Origin: JAJPHT01 sp035526585
GTDB lineage: Archaea; Thermoplasmatota; SW-10-69-26; JACQPN01; JAJPHT01
Assembly: GCA_035526585.1 (NCBI GenBank)
Contig: DATLCC010000129.1
Location: 1 to 42,325, forward strand
Direction of reading: 5' to 3'
DNA: 42,325 nt
Shown here: positions 7,960 through 16,070 of the stretch, piece after piece
How positions within the stretch are numbered: the stretch's first letter is position 1
How the letters are laid out: each line of letters begins with the position of its first letter
The notes under the pieces: model-generated
Seen by the model: only the letters and a program-made list of their open reading frames with translations
Database searches by the model: none
What the model was told of the DNA's origin: nothing
Made by a program: the position numbers and the translations under genes

Positions 7960-9042
7960 ATGGAATACCGTCTCGCCGGCCTTCTCCTCGTCGGCGCGCT
8001 CCTCGCCGGCTGCGCGAGCCCGACGCCGCCCGCGTCGACGACGAGCGCGCCCTTCCGGGGCGAGACGCTCACCATCCTGGACCACGGCGCCTTCGCGGCG
8101 TTCGAGGACGCGAAGAGGCTCTTCGAGAACGCGACCGGCGCGACCGTCGTCCACGTCTCGACGGACGACTCGGGCGCCATGCTCCAGCGCGCGATCCAGG
8201 AGAAGGGGGACCCGACGTTCGACGTCCTCTACGGGATCGACAACATCTTGTGGACGAAGGCCGCCGCCGCCGGCGTCTTCACCCCGTACGAGCCGGCCGG
8301 CGCGGACGCGATCCCACGCGAGTACGTGTTCTTCGAAGGTCCCTGGCTCGCGACACCCGTGGACCACGGCTACATCGGCGTGAACGTGGACGCGGCGACG
8401 CTTGGCGCGAACGTGACGACCCTCGACGGGCTGCGCGCGCACGCGGGCGAGTTCGTGACGGAGGACCCGCGAACGTCGACGCCCGGCCTCGGATTCCTCC
8501 TCGCGACGATCGCGACGTATGGGGAGGACGGCTGGCAAGGCTACTGGGAGCAGCTTTTCGCGAACGGCGCGCTCGTGACGAGGGGCTGGACCGAGGCGTA
8601 CGAGCAGCACTTCAGCGCCGGCTACGGAGTCGACCAAGGCGGCGCGGGCGACAGGGCGATCGTCACGAGCTACACCGAGAGCCCGGCCTACGAGGCGTTC
8701 TTCGGGCGCCCCGCCGACAAGCTTGCCACGCCGATCGTCGCTCCGAACAGCACGTTCCACGAGGTGCAGACGATGGGCATCGCCAACGGCACCAAGCACG
8801 AGGCTCTTGCGAAGCGGTGGATCGAGTTCACGCTCACGCCCGAGTTCCAGGCGCTCGCCGCGCCCGGGAACGCGGTCTACCCCGTGATGGGCGGGACCGA
8901 CACGAACGCGACCTACGGGACCTTCGACCCCGAGCCCGGCACGTTCGCGCCGGCCGACATGCCCGCCGACCGCATCGGCGCGAACCTCGAACGCTGGCTG
9001 CGAGGATGGACGGACCTGTGCGAGCAGCACGACTGCGCGTAG
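7960..9042 (+). CDS. thiB: Thiamine-type ABC transporter substrate-binding lipoprotein
   Basis: A 360-residue periplasmic-binding-type protein with a lipoprotein signal (LLLVGALLAGC, lipid-modified Cys18). The sequence follows the ThiB/TbpA pattern: FDVLYGIDN, a TPVDHGYIGVN segment, DPRTSTPGLGFL and YGEDGWQGYW. ThiB captures thiamine or its phosphates outside the membrane and delivers them to ThiP. It is the first gene of a three-gene unit in which thiB overlaps thiP and thiP overlaps thiQ, pointing to translational coupling. The family also contains iron and putrescine binders, so the ligand is probable, not proven. ATG 7960 is right for the lipobox spacing. Confidence 0.9.
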   Translation: MEYRLAGLLLVGALLAGCASPTPPASTTSAPFRGETLTILDHGAFAAFEDAKRLFENATGATVVHVSTDDSGAMLQRAIQEKGDPTFDVLYGIDNILWTKAAAAGVFTPYEPAGADAIPREYVFFEGPWLATPVDHGYIGVNVDAATLGANVTTLDGLRAHAGEFVTEDPRTSTPGLGFLLATIATYGEDGWQGYWEQLFANGALVTRGWTEAYEQHFSAGYGVDQGGAGDRAIVTSYTESPAYEAFFGRPADKLATPIVAPNSTFHEVQTMGIANGTKHEALAKRWIEFTLTPEFQALAAPGNAVYPVMGGTDTNATYGTFDPEPGTFAPADMPADRIGANLERWLRGWTDLCEQHDCA

Positions 9043-10574
9043 CGCTCCTTCTAGGTGCGCCCGCCGCGTTCCTCCTCGCCTTCTACGCCTGGCCGCTCGC
9101 GCACACGATCGGCGCGGCGAGCGCCGACGGCGTGCGGTGGCTGGGTACGCCATACGTGACCCGAAGGTTACGCATTGCCCTCCTGCAGGCGATCCTCAGC
9201 GTGGCGCTCACGCTCGCGATCGCGGTGCCGCTCGCGTGGCTCCACCATCGCTACCGCATCCGCGGAGGCCGCGCGCAGCTCGCGCTCCACATGGCGCCCT
9301 TCGTCCTCCCCGTCTTCGTCGTCGTCTATGGCATCCAGCTCACCCTCGGACGCTGGCTCGTCCCGCTCGCCGCCGTCGTCGTGGCGCACGCGTACTACAA
9401 CGCGGGGTTCGCGACGCGCCTTCTGCACGCGACGCTCGCGCGCCGCCCGCGGCGCCTCGAGGACGCCGCGCGCGCGCTGGGCGCGCATCCCGCGATCGCG
9501 TTCTGGCGCGTGAGCGTGCCGCTCCTCCTTCCGAGCCTCGCCGCGATCGCCCTCCTCGTCTTCCTCTTCACCTTCGCGAGCTTCGGCACGGTCCTCCTTC
9601 TTGGCGCCGGCCAGGTGAGCACGCCCGAGACGCTGATGTACGCGCAGCTTGGCGGCGCATTCCCCCGCCCGGAGCGCGCGGCGGCTCTGGGCGCGCTGCA
9701 GCTCCTCTTCGGCCTCCTCCTCTTCCTCGCCTACATGCGGCTCACCCAGCGCCAGCGCGACCTCGCGGTCGACGAACGCCCCGTGCCGCCCGCGCCCGCA
9801 TGGGCGAGCGCCCTCTCCTGGGGCGCGCTCGCGGTCGCGCTCGCTCCGATCGCGGCGGTGCTCGCGGGAGGCTTCCGCGTCGGCGGCGCGTGGACGCTGG
9901 AGCCCTGGCGCGCGCTCCTCGACGCCGCGCACCCGGCGCACCTCGCGGGCTTCAGCCTCCCGCGCGCGCTCGGACTCAGCCTCGCCTACGCAGCGACGAG
10001 CGCCGCGCTCGCGCTCGCCATGGCGATCCTCCTGATGTACGCGCTCCCGGGCCTCCCGCCGCGTGCGCGCAGGCTCGTCGAAGCGGCGGCGGCGCTCCCG
10101 CTTGGCACGTCGAGCCTCCTCCTGGGCTTCGGCTACGTGCTCGCCTTCGGCGCCGGCGCCCTCCTCGACCTGCGCGGCAGCATGGTCGTCGTCGTGCTCG
10201 TGCACACGCTCGTCGGCTTCCCCTTCGCGGCTCGCATCCTCCACCCCGCGTTCGATGCGCGCGACCGGCGCCTCGACGACGCCGCCCGGACGCTTGGCGC
10301 GCCGCCGCTCGACGTCGCGCGACGCGTCCACCTTCCGCTCCTCGCCGCGCCGCTCGCCGCCGCCGCGGGCCTCGCCGCCGCGGCGAGCCTGGGCGACTTC
10401 GGCGCGGGCGCCCTCCTCATGCGGCCCGACAACATGTCGCTCTCCCTGTGGATCGCGCGCCACGACGCGCCCTTCGATCCGCTGCGCCACGCGCAGGCCG
10501 TCGCGCTCGCGGGGCTCCTTGGTCTCACGACCGCGGGCGTGTTCCTCCTGGCCCATCGGAGGCATCGCGCATGA
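9006..10574 (+). CDS. thiP: ABC transporter permease, ThiP-type fused two-half protein
   Basis: About 522 residues with some 11-12 membrane helices. It carries two copies of the EAA loop that contacts the ATPase: DAARALGAHPAIAFWRVSVP and DAARTLGAPPLDVARRVHLP. The doubled architecture is normal for ThiP and for the related ferric-iron permeases. ATG 9006 overlaps the end of thiB by 37 bp, and a GTG at 9018 in the same frame is an alternative. A copy of the dispersed 16-bp palindrome (9156-9171) lies within the codons of the first cytoplasmic or external loop, encoding YVTRRLR. Confidence 0.92.
   Translation: MDGPVRAARLRVALLLGAPAAFLLAFYAWPLAHTIGAASADGVRWLGTPYVTRRLRIALLQAILSVALTLAIAVPLAWLHHRYRIRGGRAQLALHMAPFVLPVFVVVYGIQLTLGRWLVPLAAVVVAHAYYNAGFATRLLHATLARRPRRLEDAARALGAHPAIAFWRVSVPLLLPSLAAIALLVFLFTFASFGTVLLLGAGQVSTPETLMYAQLGGAFPRPERAAALGALQLLFGLLLFLAYMRLTQRQRDLAVDERPVPPAPAWASALSWGALAVALAPIAAVLAGGFRVGGAWTLEPWRALLDAAHPAHLAGFSLPRALGLSLAYAATSAALALAMAILLMYALPGLPPRARRLVEAAAALPLGTSSLLLGFGYVLAFGAGALLDLRGSMVVVVLVHTLVGFPFAARILHPAFDARDRRLDDAARTLGAPPLDVARRVHLPLLAAPLAAAAGLAAAASLGDFGAGALLMRPDNMSLSLWIARHDAPFDPLRHAQAVALAGLLGLTTAGVFLLAHRRHRA
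9156..9171 (+). repeat. Dispersed palindrome GTRRCC-N4-GGTTAC, copy in thiP
   Basis: GTGACCCGAAGGTTAC followed by GC. One mismatch from the perfect arm. It is the only copy of this motif found inside a coding region in the window; see also 11469, 14046, 20364 and 36854. Confidence 0.5.
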
Positions 10575-11227
10575 CGACGGGGCTCGAGGTGCGCGACCTG
10601 CGCTTCACGTACGAAGGGTGGCCAGAGACTCTGCGTGGCGTCGACCTCGCGATCCAGCCGGGGGAATGCGTATTCCTCCTGGGCCCGAGCGGCGCCGGAA
10701 AGACGACCATCCTCCGCTGCATCGCAGGCCTCGAAGAACGCTATCATGGCACGGTGCGATGGGACGACGCGCCCCTCGACGGACTCGCTCCGCACGAGCG
10801 TGGCGTAGGCATGCTCTTCCAGGAGCCCGCGCTCTTCCCGCACCTTCCCGTCTGGCGGAACATCGCGTTCGGCATGCGCTACCATGGCGTGCCGCGGGCG
10901 AAGGAGCGGGAGACGGCCCTCGCCTGGCTGGACCTCGTGGGGCTTCGCATGAAGGCGGACGCCGCCATCGACGCGCTCTCGGGCGGCGAACGGCAGCGCG
11001 TCGCCCTGGCACGCACGCTCGCCGCGAAGCCGCGCGTGGTCCTCCTCGACGAGCCGCTCTCCGCGCTCGACCGGCCGCTTCGCGACGAGCTGGGGCCGCG
11101 CGTGCGCGACCTCCTGCGGCGCGAGCGGGTGGCGGCGCTTTGGGTGACGCATGACGAGGAGGAGGCGCGGCGCCTGGCAGACCGCGTGCTGGAGCTGCGT
11201 GAGGGAAAGGTCGTACCGAAGGTGTGA
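10571..11227 (+). CDS. thiQ: ABC transporter ATP-binding protein, ThiQ-type
   Basis: A 218-residue ATPase that powers the importer. The Walker A is GPSGAGKTT, the Q-loop is MLFQEPALFPH, the signature is LSGGERQRVALARTLA, the Walker B is VVLLDEPLSALD, and the switch His is in WVTHDEEE. Its ATG overlaps the thiP stop as ATGA. The protein lacks the C-terminal TOBE-type regulatory domain of larger family members, as usual for ThiQ. A strong hairpin begins 28 nt after its stop. Confidence 0.94.
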   Translation: MTTGLEVRDLRFTYEGWPETLRGVDLAIQPGECVFLLGPSGAGKTTILRCIAGLEERYHGTVRWDDAPLDGLAPHERGVGMLFQEPALFPHLPVWRNIAFGMRYHGVPRAKERETALAWLDLVGLRMKADAAIDALSGGERQRVALARTLAAKPRVVLLDEPLSALDRPLRDELGPRVRDLLRRERVAALWVTHDEEEARRLADRVLELREGKVVPKV

Positions 11228-11254
11228 CCCAAAAGGAGAACATCGTTGCCAGGG

Positions 11255-11282
11255 CCGAAATTTTTCTGCGGAAAAATTTCGG
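11255..11282 (+). terminator. 12-bp perfect hairpin with C(TGCG)G cap after thiQ
   Basis: Arms CCGAAATTTTTC and GAAAAATTTCGG are perfectly complementary around TGCG. It starts 28 nt after the thiQ stop. On the plus-strand RNA the loop is a UNCG-type tetraloop. A role in ending or stabilising the thiBPQ mRNA is inferred from position. Confidence 0.6.
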
Positions 11283-11378
11283 GTCCCTGCAGCGGCAAGG
11301 ATAGGGGTGACGGGGATGCCTGGATGCGCGGGCCCGCTCAACATGCTCGACGCTCTTGTGGCGGCGGGGCGATGCGTC

Positions 11379-11407
11379 GCGAACTTTTTTACGCAGAAAA
11401 ATTTCGC
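11379..11407 (-). terminator. Related hairpin in opposite orientation
   Basis: Read on the minus strand, GCGAAATTTTTC, TGCGT and AAAAAAGTTCGC form a hairpin with 10 of 12 pairs. It is a diverged inverted copy of the hairpin at 11255-11282 and serves, by orientation, the minus-strand gene ending at 11522. The interval between the two hairpins shows no gene. Confidence 0.5.
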
Positions 11408-11468
11408 CCCGGGCATGCGCTCCGGCCCGGGATCGATACACCGCGCGACGCGACAGCAGGTCACCTGT

Positions 11469-11484
11469 GTAACCGAATGGTTAC
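11469..11484 (+). repeat. Dispersed palindrome GTAACC-N4-GGTTAC
   Basis: GTAACCGAATGGTTAC, perfect 6-bp arms, followed by GCG. It lies in the convergent spacer after thiQ. Directly before it is a second palindrome, CAGGTCACCTG (11457-11467). Confidence 0.6.
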
Positions 11485-11521
11485 GCGAGCGTCGTCGCGT
11501 GAGGCTTCGTCGCAGCGAAAT

Positions 11522-11725
11522 TCAGCGGCGCATGCGCAGCTTCGGGCGCGCCACCATGAGCGTCGCCGCGAGGGCGATGGCGCCCGCTGCGAGGGCGAAG
11601 CCGAAGCTCGTCGTCTCCGAGGCGGGGGGCGCGGCAGCGGGCGCCGCCTGCGCAGGGGTCGTCACGAGGACGTACACGCCCGCGGCGAGGAGAAGCCCGA
11701 CGAAGACGACCAAGGCGCGCCACAT
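11522..11725 (-). CDS. Small two-helix membrane protein
   Basis: A 67-residue protein from ATG 11725 with two hydrophobic segments, ALVVFVGLLLAAGVYVLV and FGFALAAGAIALAATLMV, joined by an Ala/Pro-rich loop, and a basic tail (RPKLRMRR). The composition is strongly biased to membrane helices in this frame only. I cannot name a family. It stands alone between geranylgeranyl reductase and the thi operon on the same strand as the reductase, about 140 bp downstream of it. Confidence 0.6.
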   Translation of the reverse strand: MWRALVVFVGLLLAAGVYVLVTTPAQAAPAAAPPASETTSFGFALAAGAIALAATLMVARPKLRMRR

Positions 11726-11865
11726 GTGCGTACTACTCTTCGACCCGCGGCCAGTAGGTCGTTCTGGAACAGAGCTCGCATCGTGGCCGTTGGTGGCATC
11801 CTCGATGTTCGATGATTCGATGTGACCGCGCACGCCATGGAGGAGCGGCAAGAATGGGCCGCGCA

Positions 11866-13119
11866 TCACATGAACAACAGGCGGAGATAGAAGAAGAACG
11901 ACCCGAAGTTCTCCTTCTTCTCGCGGTCCGCCAGCATCGCGCTGATGGTGTTGCGGACGCGCTCGCTCCTCGCGGCGCGCCGCAACACGAAGTTCAGGAG
12001 CCACGTGCGGCGGCCAAGTTTCTGGAGCTTGTACGACATCTGGAGCTCGCGGTCCAACTCTGAACGGACGGCGCTCTCGTAGGCGAAGAGCATCGCCTTC
12101 GAGAAGTCGCGCGCAGCGAGGGCCTTCGTCGCCTGCGCGGCGGCGAGGCGGCCGGAGACCATCGCGTTGCCGATCCCTTCACCCGAGAACGGGTCGATGA
12201 GGGCGGCCGCGTCGCCCACGAGCATCCAGCCGTCGCCCGCGATGGGGCGGTGCTTGGAGCCCAGGGGGAGGAGCCAGCCGCGGCGCGAGCCGTCGACCTC
12301 CTTCGCGTTCGCGAAGCGCTCCTTGAACATCGGGTGCTCGCGCATGATCCGGTACGTGTCCTCGATGAGGCGGATGCTCTTCGTCTTGTCCTGGAGGTCC
12401 GTCTCGATCATGCCGCTGCCGACGTTCGCGAGGCCGTTGTCGAGCGGGAAGATCCAGAAGTAGCCGGGGATGAGCCCGTCCACGAAGTGGATCTCGATGT
12501 CGTTCGACATACCCGTGACGCCCTGGTAGTAGACGCGGAACGCACCGATCCAGTGGTCGTGGTCGCGCTCGAAGGCGCCCACCTCCTTCGCGACCACCGA
12601 CATCGCCCCGTCGGCGCCGATCACGAGGGGCGCCCGGAACTCGCGTCCGTCCTTCATCCTCACGCCCGTGACGCGGGGCCCCTCCCGGAGGAGGCCCGAC
12701 ACCTCGACGTCCTCGATCGTGGTCACGCTCTTCTGCGCCTTGGCGTGCTGGAAGAGGATGTCGTCGTACACGAGGCGCCGCGAGACGTAGCCCGCCGTGA
12801 CGTAGTTGTACTTCTTCGAGTTCTTGATCCCCGTGGGATCGATGTCCTTGGGGAAGGGGATCTGCACGAGGTCGCCCTTCGGCCCGCTGAAGAGGACGCC
12901 CTCCGCGATCGCGTGCGGCGCCTCCTCGACGACGTCGGCGATGCCCATCTCACGGAGCACGCTCGCGCTCTTTCCGGAAATGGCATCGCCGCACACCTTG
13001 TCGCGCGGGAACGTGGCCTTCTCTAGGAGAAGGACCCGGTGCCCTTCGCGCGCGAGGAACGTCGCGGTCGTGGAGCCGCCGGGCCCGCCGCCGACCACGA
13101 TCACGTCGTACTGTTCCAT
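11866..13119 (-). CDS. Geranylgeranyl reductase family FAD flavoprotein
   Basis: A 417-residue FAD-dependent reductase of the digeranylgeranylglycerophospholipid reductase group. These enzymes saturate isoprenoid chains of archaeal membrane lipids. The N-terminal dinucleotide fold GGGPGGS (10-16), the DKVCGDAISG motif (about 40) and the second FAD motif GDAAALIDPFSGEGIGNAM (about 290) are all present. The C-terminal third is lipid-binding in the family. ATG 13119 is about 30 nt downstream of a GGCATATCCC box (13145-13154), so the mRNA is probably near leaderless. An insertion sequence sits 10 bp upstream of this box, so sequences farther upstream have been displaced. Confidence 0.93.
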   Translation of the reverse strand: MEQYDVIVVGGGPGGSTTATFLAREGHRVLLLEKATFPRDKVCGDAISGKSASVLREMGIADVVEEAPHAIAEGVLFSGPKGDLVQIPFPKDIDPTGIKNSKKYNYVTAGYVSRRLVYDDILFQHAKAQKSVTTIEDVEVSGLLREGPRVTGVRMKDGREFRAPLVIGADGAMSVVAKEVGAFERDHDHWIGAFRVYYQGVTGMSNDIEIHFVDGLIPGYFWIFPLDNGLANVGSGMIETDLQDKTKSIRLIEDTYRIMREHPMFKERFANAKEVDGSRRGWLLPLGSKHRPIAGDGWMLVGDAAALIDPFSGEGIGNAMVSGRLAAAQATKALAARDFSKAMLFAYESAVRSELDRELQMSYKLQKLGRRTWLLNFVLRRAARSERVRNTISAMLADREKKENFGSFFFYLRLLFM

Positions 13120-13144
13120 GATGTCGCGACCACCCGGGTTCCCC

Positions 13145-13154
13145 GGGATATGCC
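13145..13154 (-). promoter_or_regulatory. TATA-like box of the geranylgeranyl reductase gene
   Basis: On the minus strand GGCATATCCC, centred about 30 nt before the ATG at 13119. The IS target duplication starts at 13164, so the insertion left the core promoter intact. Confidence 0.4.
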
Positions 13155-13173
13155 TTGTGCCGGGGCCGAGGCC

Positions 13174-14007
13174 GGCACCGCCTAGTTACGCACTTTTGAG
13201 TGGCGAGACCGAGCGTGCAGTCGAGCTATTCCGAAGAAGCTAGGCGGCCAGAACGTCCTCACATCTTCTGCAATGAAACACGTGAAGTCGGAGCCGCTTA
13301 GCAAGATCGTGCAAGCGGCGCGTGAGCGTAAACTCTTCCAACGAGAACGAATCCCACTCGAAGTCAAGGCAAAGGCGATTCTCGAATACTTCAACGGCGC
13401 GAGCTTCCGAAAGATCGCGCAAAGCCACGGGCACCAATTCAGCGCCGAAAGCGTGAGAAACTGGTGGCGGCGGATGAGCATCCTCTTCAACTATCCCGTC
13501 GGCAAGCATGCTATCATCGTAGCCGACGAAACAACACTTCATCGTGGAAAGCGGGTTCGCTACGTTGAACGACTCCGGGCCAAAGGCCGCTGGAAAAAGC
13601 CGAAATTCGAATGGGAGCGCAGAACATACCCGCCCACACACCTCCTCTGGGTCAGCCTCAATCCGCACACATGGCAGATCGTCAATATCAAAGTCTCGAC
13701 CAAACATACGAACGAAGACTGTTACGACTTCTTGTGCACCACAAAATTACGCGCCGGTACGACGCCCAAGATCCTCCACGACCGAGCACCGTGGTACGTC
13801 TCCCAACCAGGAAGAGTAGGTCTCGAACACGAAACCGTCCGAGGCGGATTGCGCAGCCGCATCGAATGTTGGAACCGACAGCTCAAACACCGACTCGACC
13901 GATTCTGGCGAGCCTTTCCTTGGAATACTAGCTCCGACGCCCTCGACATCTGGATGCGAGCCTACTCAGCGCTCTGGAACCTCACCCGACCCTAAGTTGG
14001 CGGTGCC
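13174..14007 (+). mobile_element. IS6-family insertion sequence, about 834 bp, complete
   Basis: Terminal inverted repeats GGCACCGCC (13174-13182) and GGCGGTGCC (13999-14007) bound one transposase gene; the match continues weakly inward (TAGTTA against AACTTA). The direct repeat GGCCGAGGCC flanks both ends (13164-13173 and 14008-14017). Because the outer bases are self-complementary, this equals an 8-bp duplication GCCGAGGC if the repeats begin one base further out, as IS6 elements produce. GC content is clearly lower than in the surroundings, which indicates recent arrival. Both ends and the gene look intact, so it may be active. Confidence 0.88.
13273..13995 (+). CDS. IS6-family DDE transposase
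   Basis: A 240-residue transposase. The N-terminal part holds a helix-turn-helix (GASFRKIAQSHGHQFSAES, about 42-60). The DDE catalytic residues are visible: Asp85 in VADETTLHRG, Asp170 in ILHDRAPWY and Glu198 in SRIECWNRQLKHR. The spacing and the RQLKHR tail are typical of the IS6/IS240 catalytic core. Length is normal for archaeal members, and there is no stop or frameshift. Codon use is less GC-rich than that of neighbouring genes. The stop codon lies four bases from the right terminal repeat. Confidence 0.93.
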   Translation: MKHVKSEPLSKIVQAARERKLFQRERIPLEVKAKAILEYFNGASFRKIAQSHGHQFSAESVRNWWRRMSILFNYPVGKHAIIVADETTLHRGKRVRYVERLRAKGRWKKPKFEWERRTYPPTHLLWVSLNPHTWQIVNIKVSTKHTNEDCYDFLCTTKLRAGTTPKILHDRAPWYVSQPGRVGLEHETVRGGLRSRIECWNRQLKHRLDRFWRAFPWNTSSDALDIWMRAYSALWNLTRP

Positions 14008-14017
14008 GGCCGAGGCC

Positions 14018-14243
14018 GACGAGGACGATGAACGCGACGCGACCTGTAACCACTTGGTCACGTAAAAGGAGAAGGAGGCGGCGCGCGCCGACTTGGGGGA
14101 GGTGCTTCATTATGCGCGCGCCGCGACACGCTGAGGCAGGGCCCCAGCATGTTGGAGGTGGTGTTTTCCTGCGCCTCCGGACCAGACTCTCGTCGAGGTC
14201 ACTTGAGAGGTCGTCTGTAACCTGCGATGGTTGCAGGAATGGT
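14018..14243. other. Noncoding spacer with stem-loops
   Basis: No supported gene. It contains the palindrome at 14046, an 11-bp stem (14078-14088 with 14114-14124) around a 25-nt loop, and a small CCTGC/GCAGG stem (14221-14237) just after the minus-strand gene ending at 14244. Confidence 0.4.
14046..14061 (-). repeat. Dispersed palindrome GTRRCC-N4-GGTTAC
   Basis: On the minus strand GTGACCAAGTGGTTAC, one mismatch from perfect arms, preceded by CTCCTTTTAC. It lies 29 bp outside the right target duplication of the insertion sequence. Confidence 0.5.
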
Positions 14244-14447
14244 TCAGGATCCACGGTGGCGCCATCGGCCCGTGCGCGATGCAATGACGCCGCGCGCTTC
14301 GAGGGCGTACACTGCCGCGGACGTTTCACTCGGGGCGATGCCGCGCCGCCGGAGCTCGTCTTGTAGGGCGAGCGTTCCCAGGTCGCGCTCCTGAAGCGCT
14401 TCGAGGATCGCGGCCTCGATACGCGTGTGAGTAACGACTTGGCCCAT
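14244..14447 (-). CDS. Small winged-helix DNA-binding protein
   Basis: A 67-residue protein from ATG 14447. The sequence RIEAAILEALQERDLGTLAL, then DELRRRGIAPSETSAAVYAL, then EARGVIASRTGRWR reads as helix, helix-turn-helix and a short wing, so it is essentially one winged-helix domain and nothing else. It probably binds DNA as a dimer, and its target is unknown. It is divergent from the Asp-box lipoprotein gene, whose leader region it faces. The same frame stays open upstream, but only this part is protein-like. Confidence 0.65.
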   Translation of the reverse strand: MGQVVTHTRIEAAILEALQERDLGTLALQDELRRRGIAPSETSAAVYALEARGVIASRTGRWRHRGS

Positions 14448-14586
14448 GCCGGAGGGACAGTCAGCAGACCTGGTCTTCAGTTTGTCGACTTCGACGGCGC
14501 CGTGTCGGCATTCGTTCGAGCGCCCCCTGCCTGCCATGGAGACACCGTCGAAAGCCTTTGATGCCTCGACCCCCCTCGCGCCCCCC

Positions 14587-16014
14587 ATGCGCCTGGCTCT
14601 CCCGCTGACGATGCTCATGTTCGCCGGCTGCGTCACGCCCGGCGCGCTCGTCGGCGTGCCCGACACGGCCGCCGTCTTCGGTGAGCCCTTGGCCATGGAC
14701 CAGCCCTCTGGCGGCGCCGAGCCCAACGTCGCGGTCGCGCCCGACGGCACGGTGTGGATCACGGCGGTCGCCGGCTCGCAGGAGCGGCCGAACCACGAGC
14801 AGGGCGCCGCGTGGCTGTGGCGCTCGAAGGACGGCGGCGCCACCTGGGACACGCTGCGCGCGCCGCAGCGCGACACGCCGCTTGGCTCGACGCCGGGCAC
14901 GAGGCGTCCGTTCGGCAGCAGCGACGCCGACGTCGTGACGAGCCCGGACGGCTGGGTCTACTACACGGACTGGTGGAACTACGGCGCGCCCATCGCGCCG
15001 CCCGTCGCGCTCCCGCTCCCGGTGTCGCCCACAAGCCGCTACGGGAGCTATCTCGTCGAGGCGAGCGGCGACAACGGCGTCACGTGGCAGCGCCAGAGCA
15101 TCACGACGCTCGACACGTTCGGAGGCATGGATCGCCAGTGGCTCGTCGCCGGGCCGGACGGCTGGGTGGGCCTCTTCTACGCATACTTCCACGGCCCGAA
15201 CCCGACGCGCCCCGATCAGGCAGCCGGCGCGCTGGATGGCGCGAGCAGCATCGAGGCCGTGTACAGCTCGGACCACGGCGCGACGTGGACGAAGCCCGCC
15301 ACGGTCGTCGCGGAGGATGCGAGCGCGTTCAGCCAGATCGGCCACCCGCGCCTCACGCCGCAGGGGCTCCTCTGGATGCCGCATGCGTGGGCGACGCAGC
15401 AGGACGGCTACTGGACCGAGGCGGGCGAGGTGCGCGTCGCGCTGTCTGCCGACAAGGGCGCGACGTGGACCGTCGTGAAGGTCGCGGACGTGCCAGGCGG
15501 GTTCGACAACCTGTGGGCCGTGCAAGGCGACAGCGCGCCCGATGGGACGATGCACGTCGCCTGGGGCGCCCGCACCGGCGACAACATGACGGTCTTCCAC
15601 GCCTCGAGCGCGGACGGCGGTCGCACGTGGAGCGCGCCGCATGCGCTGCGCGCCGAAGGCACGAACTTCCTTCCCTGGGTCGCCGCACGCGCCGGCGGCG
15701 TGGCGGTCTCCTGGTACGGCAGCGATGCGACCGGCGACCCGAGCGAAGCCGATGACAGCACCGAGTGGTGGCTCTACGTGGCGCAGCTGCGGGATGGCGC
15801 CTGGAGCACGACGCGCGCGAGCGGCGCGCCGGTGAAGACGGGCCCGATGTGCGCCAAGGGCGGCGCGTGCGCAGCGGAGCGCGAGCTCCTCGACTACAGC
15901 GGCATCGGCTACGGACCCGACGGGCGGCTGCATGCGGCGTTCGCGACCTCGCGCGACCTCAACGGTGTCAAGGCCGGGCTCGTGAACTACGTGGGCTCTC
16001 TGCCATCGACCTGA
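14587..16014 (+). CDS. Sialidase-like lipoprotein with five Asp-box repeats
   Basis: The ATG at 14587 gives a lipoprotein signal (LALPLTMLMFAGC, lipid-modified Cys15) and a 475-residue product. ATGs further upstream (14446, 14536) add a leader without signal character. Five Asp boxes (S-X-D-X-G-X-T-W) are visible: SKDGGATW, SGDNGVTW, SSDHGATW, SADKGATW and SADGGRTW. They mark the turns of a six-bladed beta-propeller. The catalytic Arg triad of true sialidases cannot be confirmed, so the enzyme activity is open; a carbohydrate-binding or hydrolytic surface protein is likely. It is membrane-anchored outside the cell. The gene is not obviously in an operon. Confidence 0.88.
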   Translation: MRLALPLTMLMFAGCVTPGALVGVPDTAAVFGEPLAMDQPSGGAEPNVAVAPDGTVWITAVAGSQERPNHEQGAAWLWRSKDGGATWDTLRAPQRDTPLGSTPGTRRPFGSSDADVVTSPDGWVYYTDWWNYGAPIAPPVALPLPVSPTSRYGSYLVEASGDNGVTWQRQSITTLDTFGGMDRQWLVAGPDGWVGLFYAYFHGPNPTRPDQAAGALDGASSIEAVYSSDHGATWTKPATVVAEDASAFSQIGHPRLTPQGLLWMPHAWATQQDGYWTEAGEVRVALSADKGATWTVVKVADVPGGFDNLWAVQGDSAPDGTMHVAWGARTGDNMTVFHASSADGGRTWSAPHALRAEGTNFLPWVAARAGGVAVSWYGSDATGDPSEADDSTEWWLYVAQLRDGAWSTTRASGAPVKTGPMCAKGGACAAERELLDYSGIGYGPDGRLHAAFATSRDLNGVKAGLVNYVGSLPST

Positions 16015-16070
16015 CGGACCTTCGCCCATACCCATCCCGACCCCCATCCCGAAGGAGGCGAACGTTGGCC

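Noticed and set aside
7925..7960. A TPP riboswitch before thiB
   Set aside because: Only about 18 bp separate the preceding stop from thiB, and no THI-box core is present.
11255..11407. A MITE bounded by the two AT-rich hairpins
   Set aside because: The two hairpins are inverted copies, but each is itself a palindrome placed as a 3' element for one of the two convergent genes, and there is no target duplication. Kept as terminators instead.
13182..13490. Minus-strand frame opposite the transposase start
   Set aside because: No domain, and it lies wholly within the insertion sequence, antisense to the conserved transposase.
14431..14446. Another palindrome copy at the start of the small winged-helix gene
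   Set aside because: GTAACGACTTGGCCCA matches only in part and encodes the start of a supported protein.
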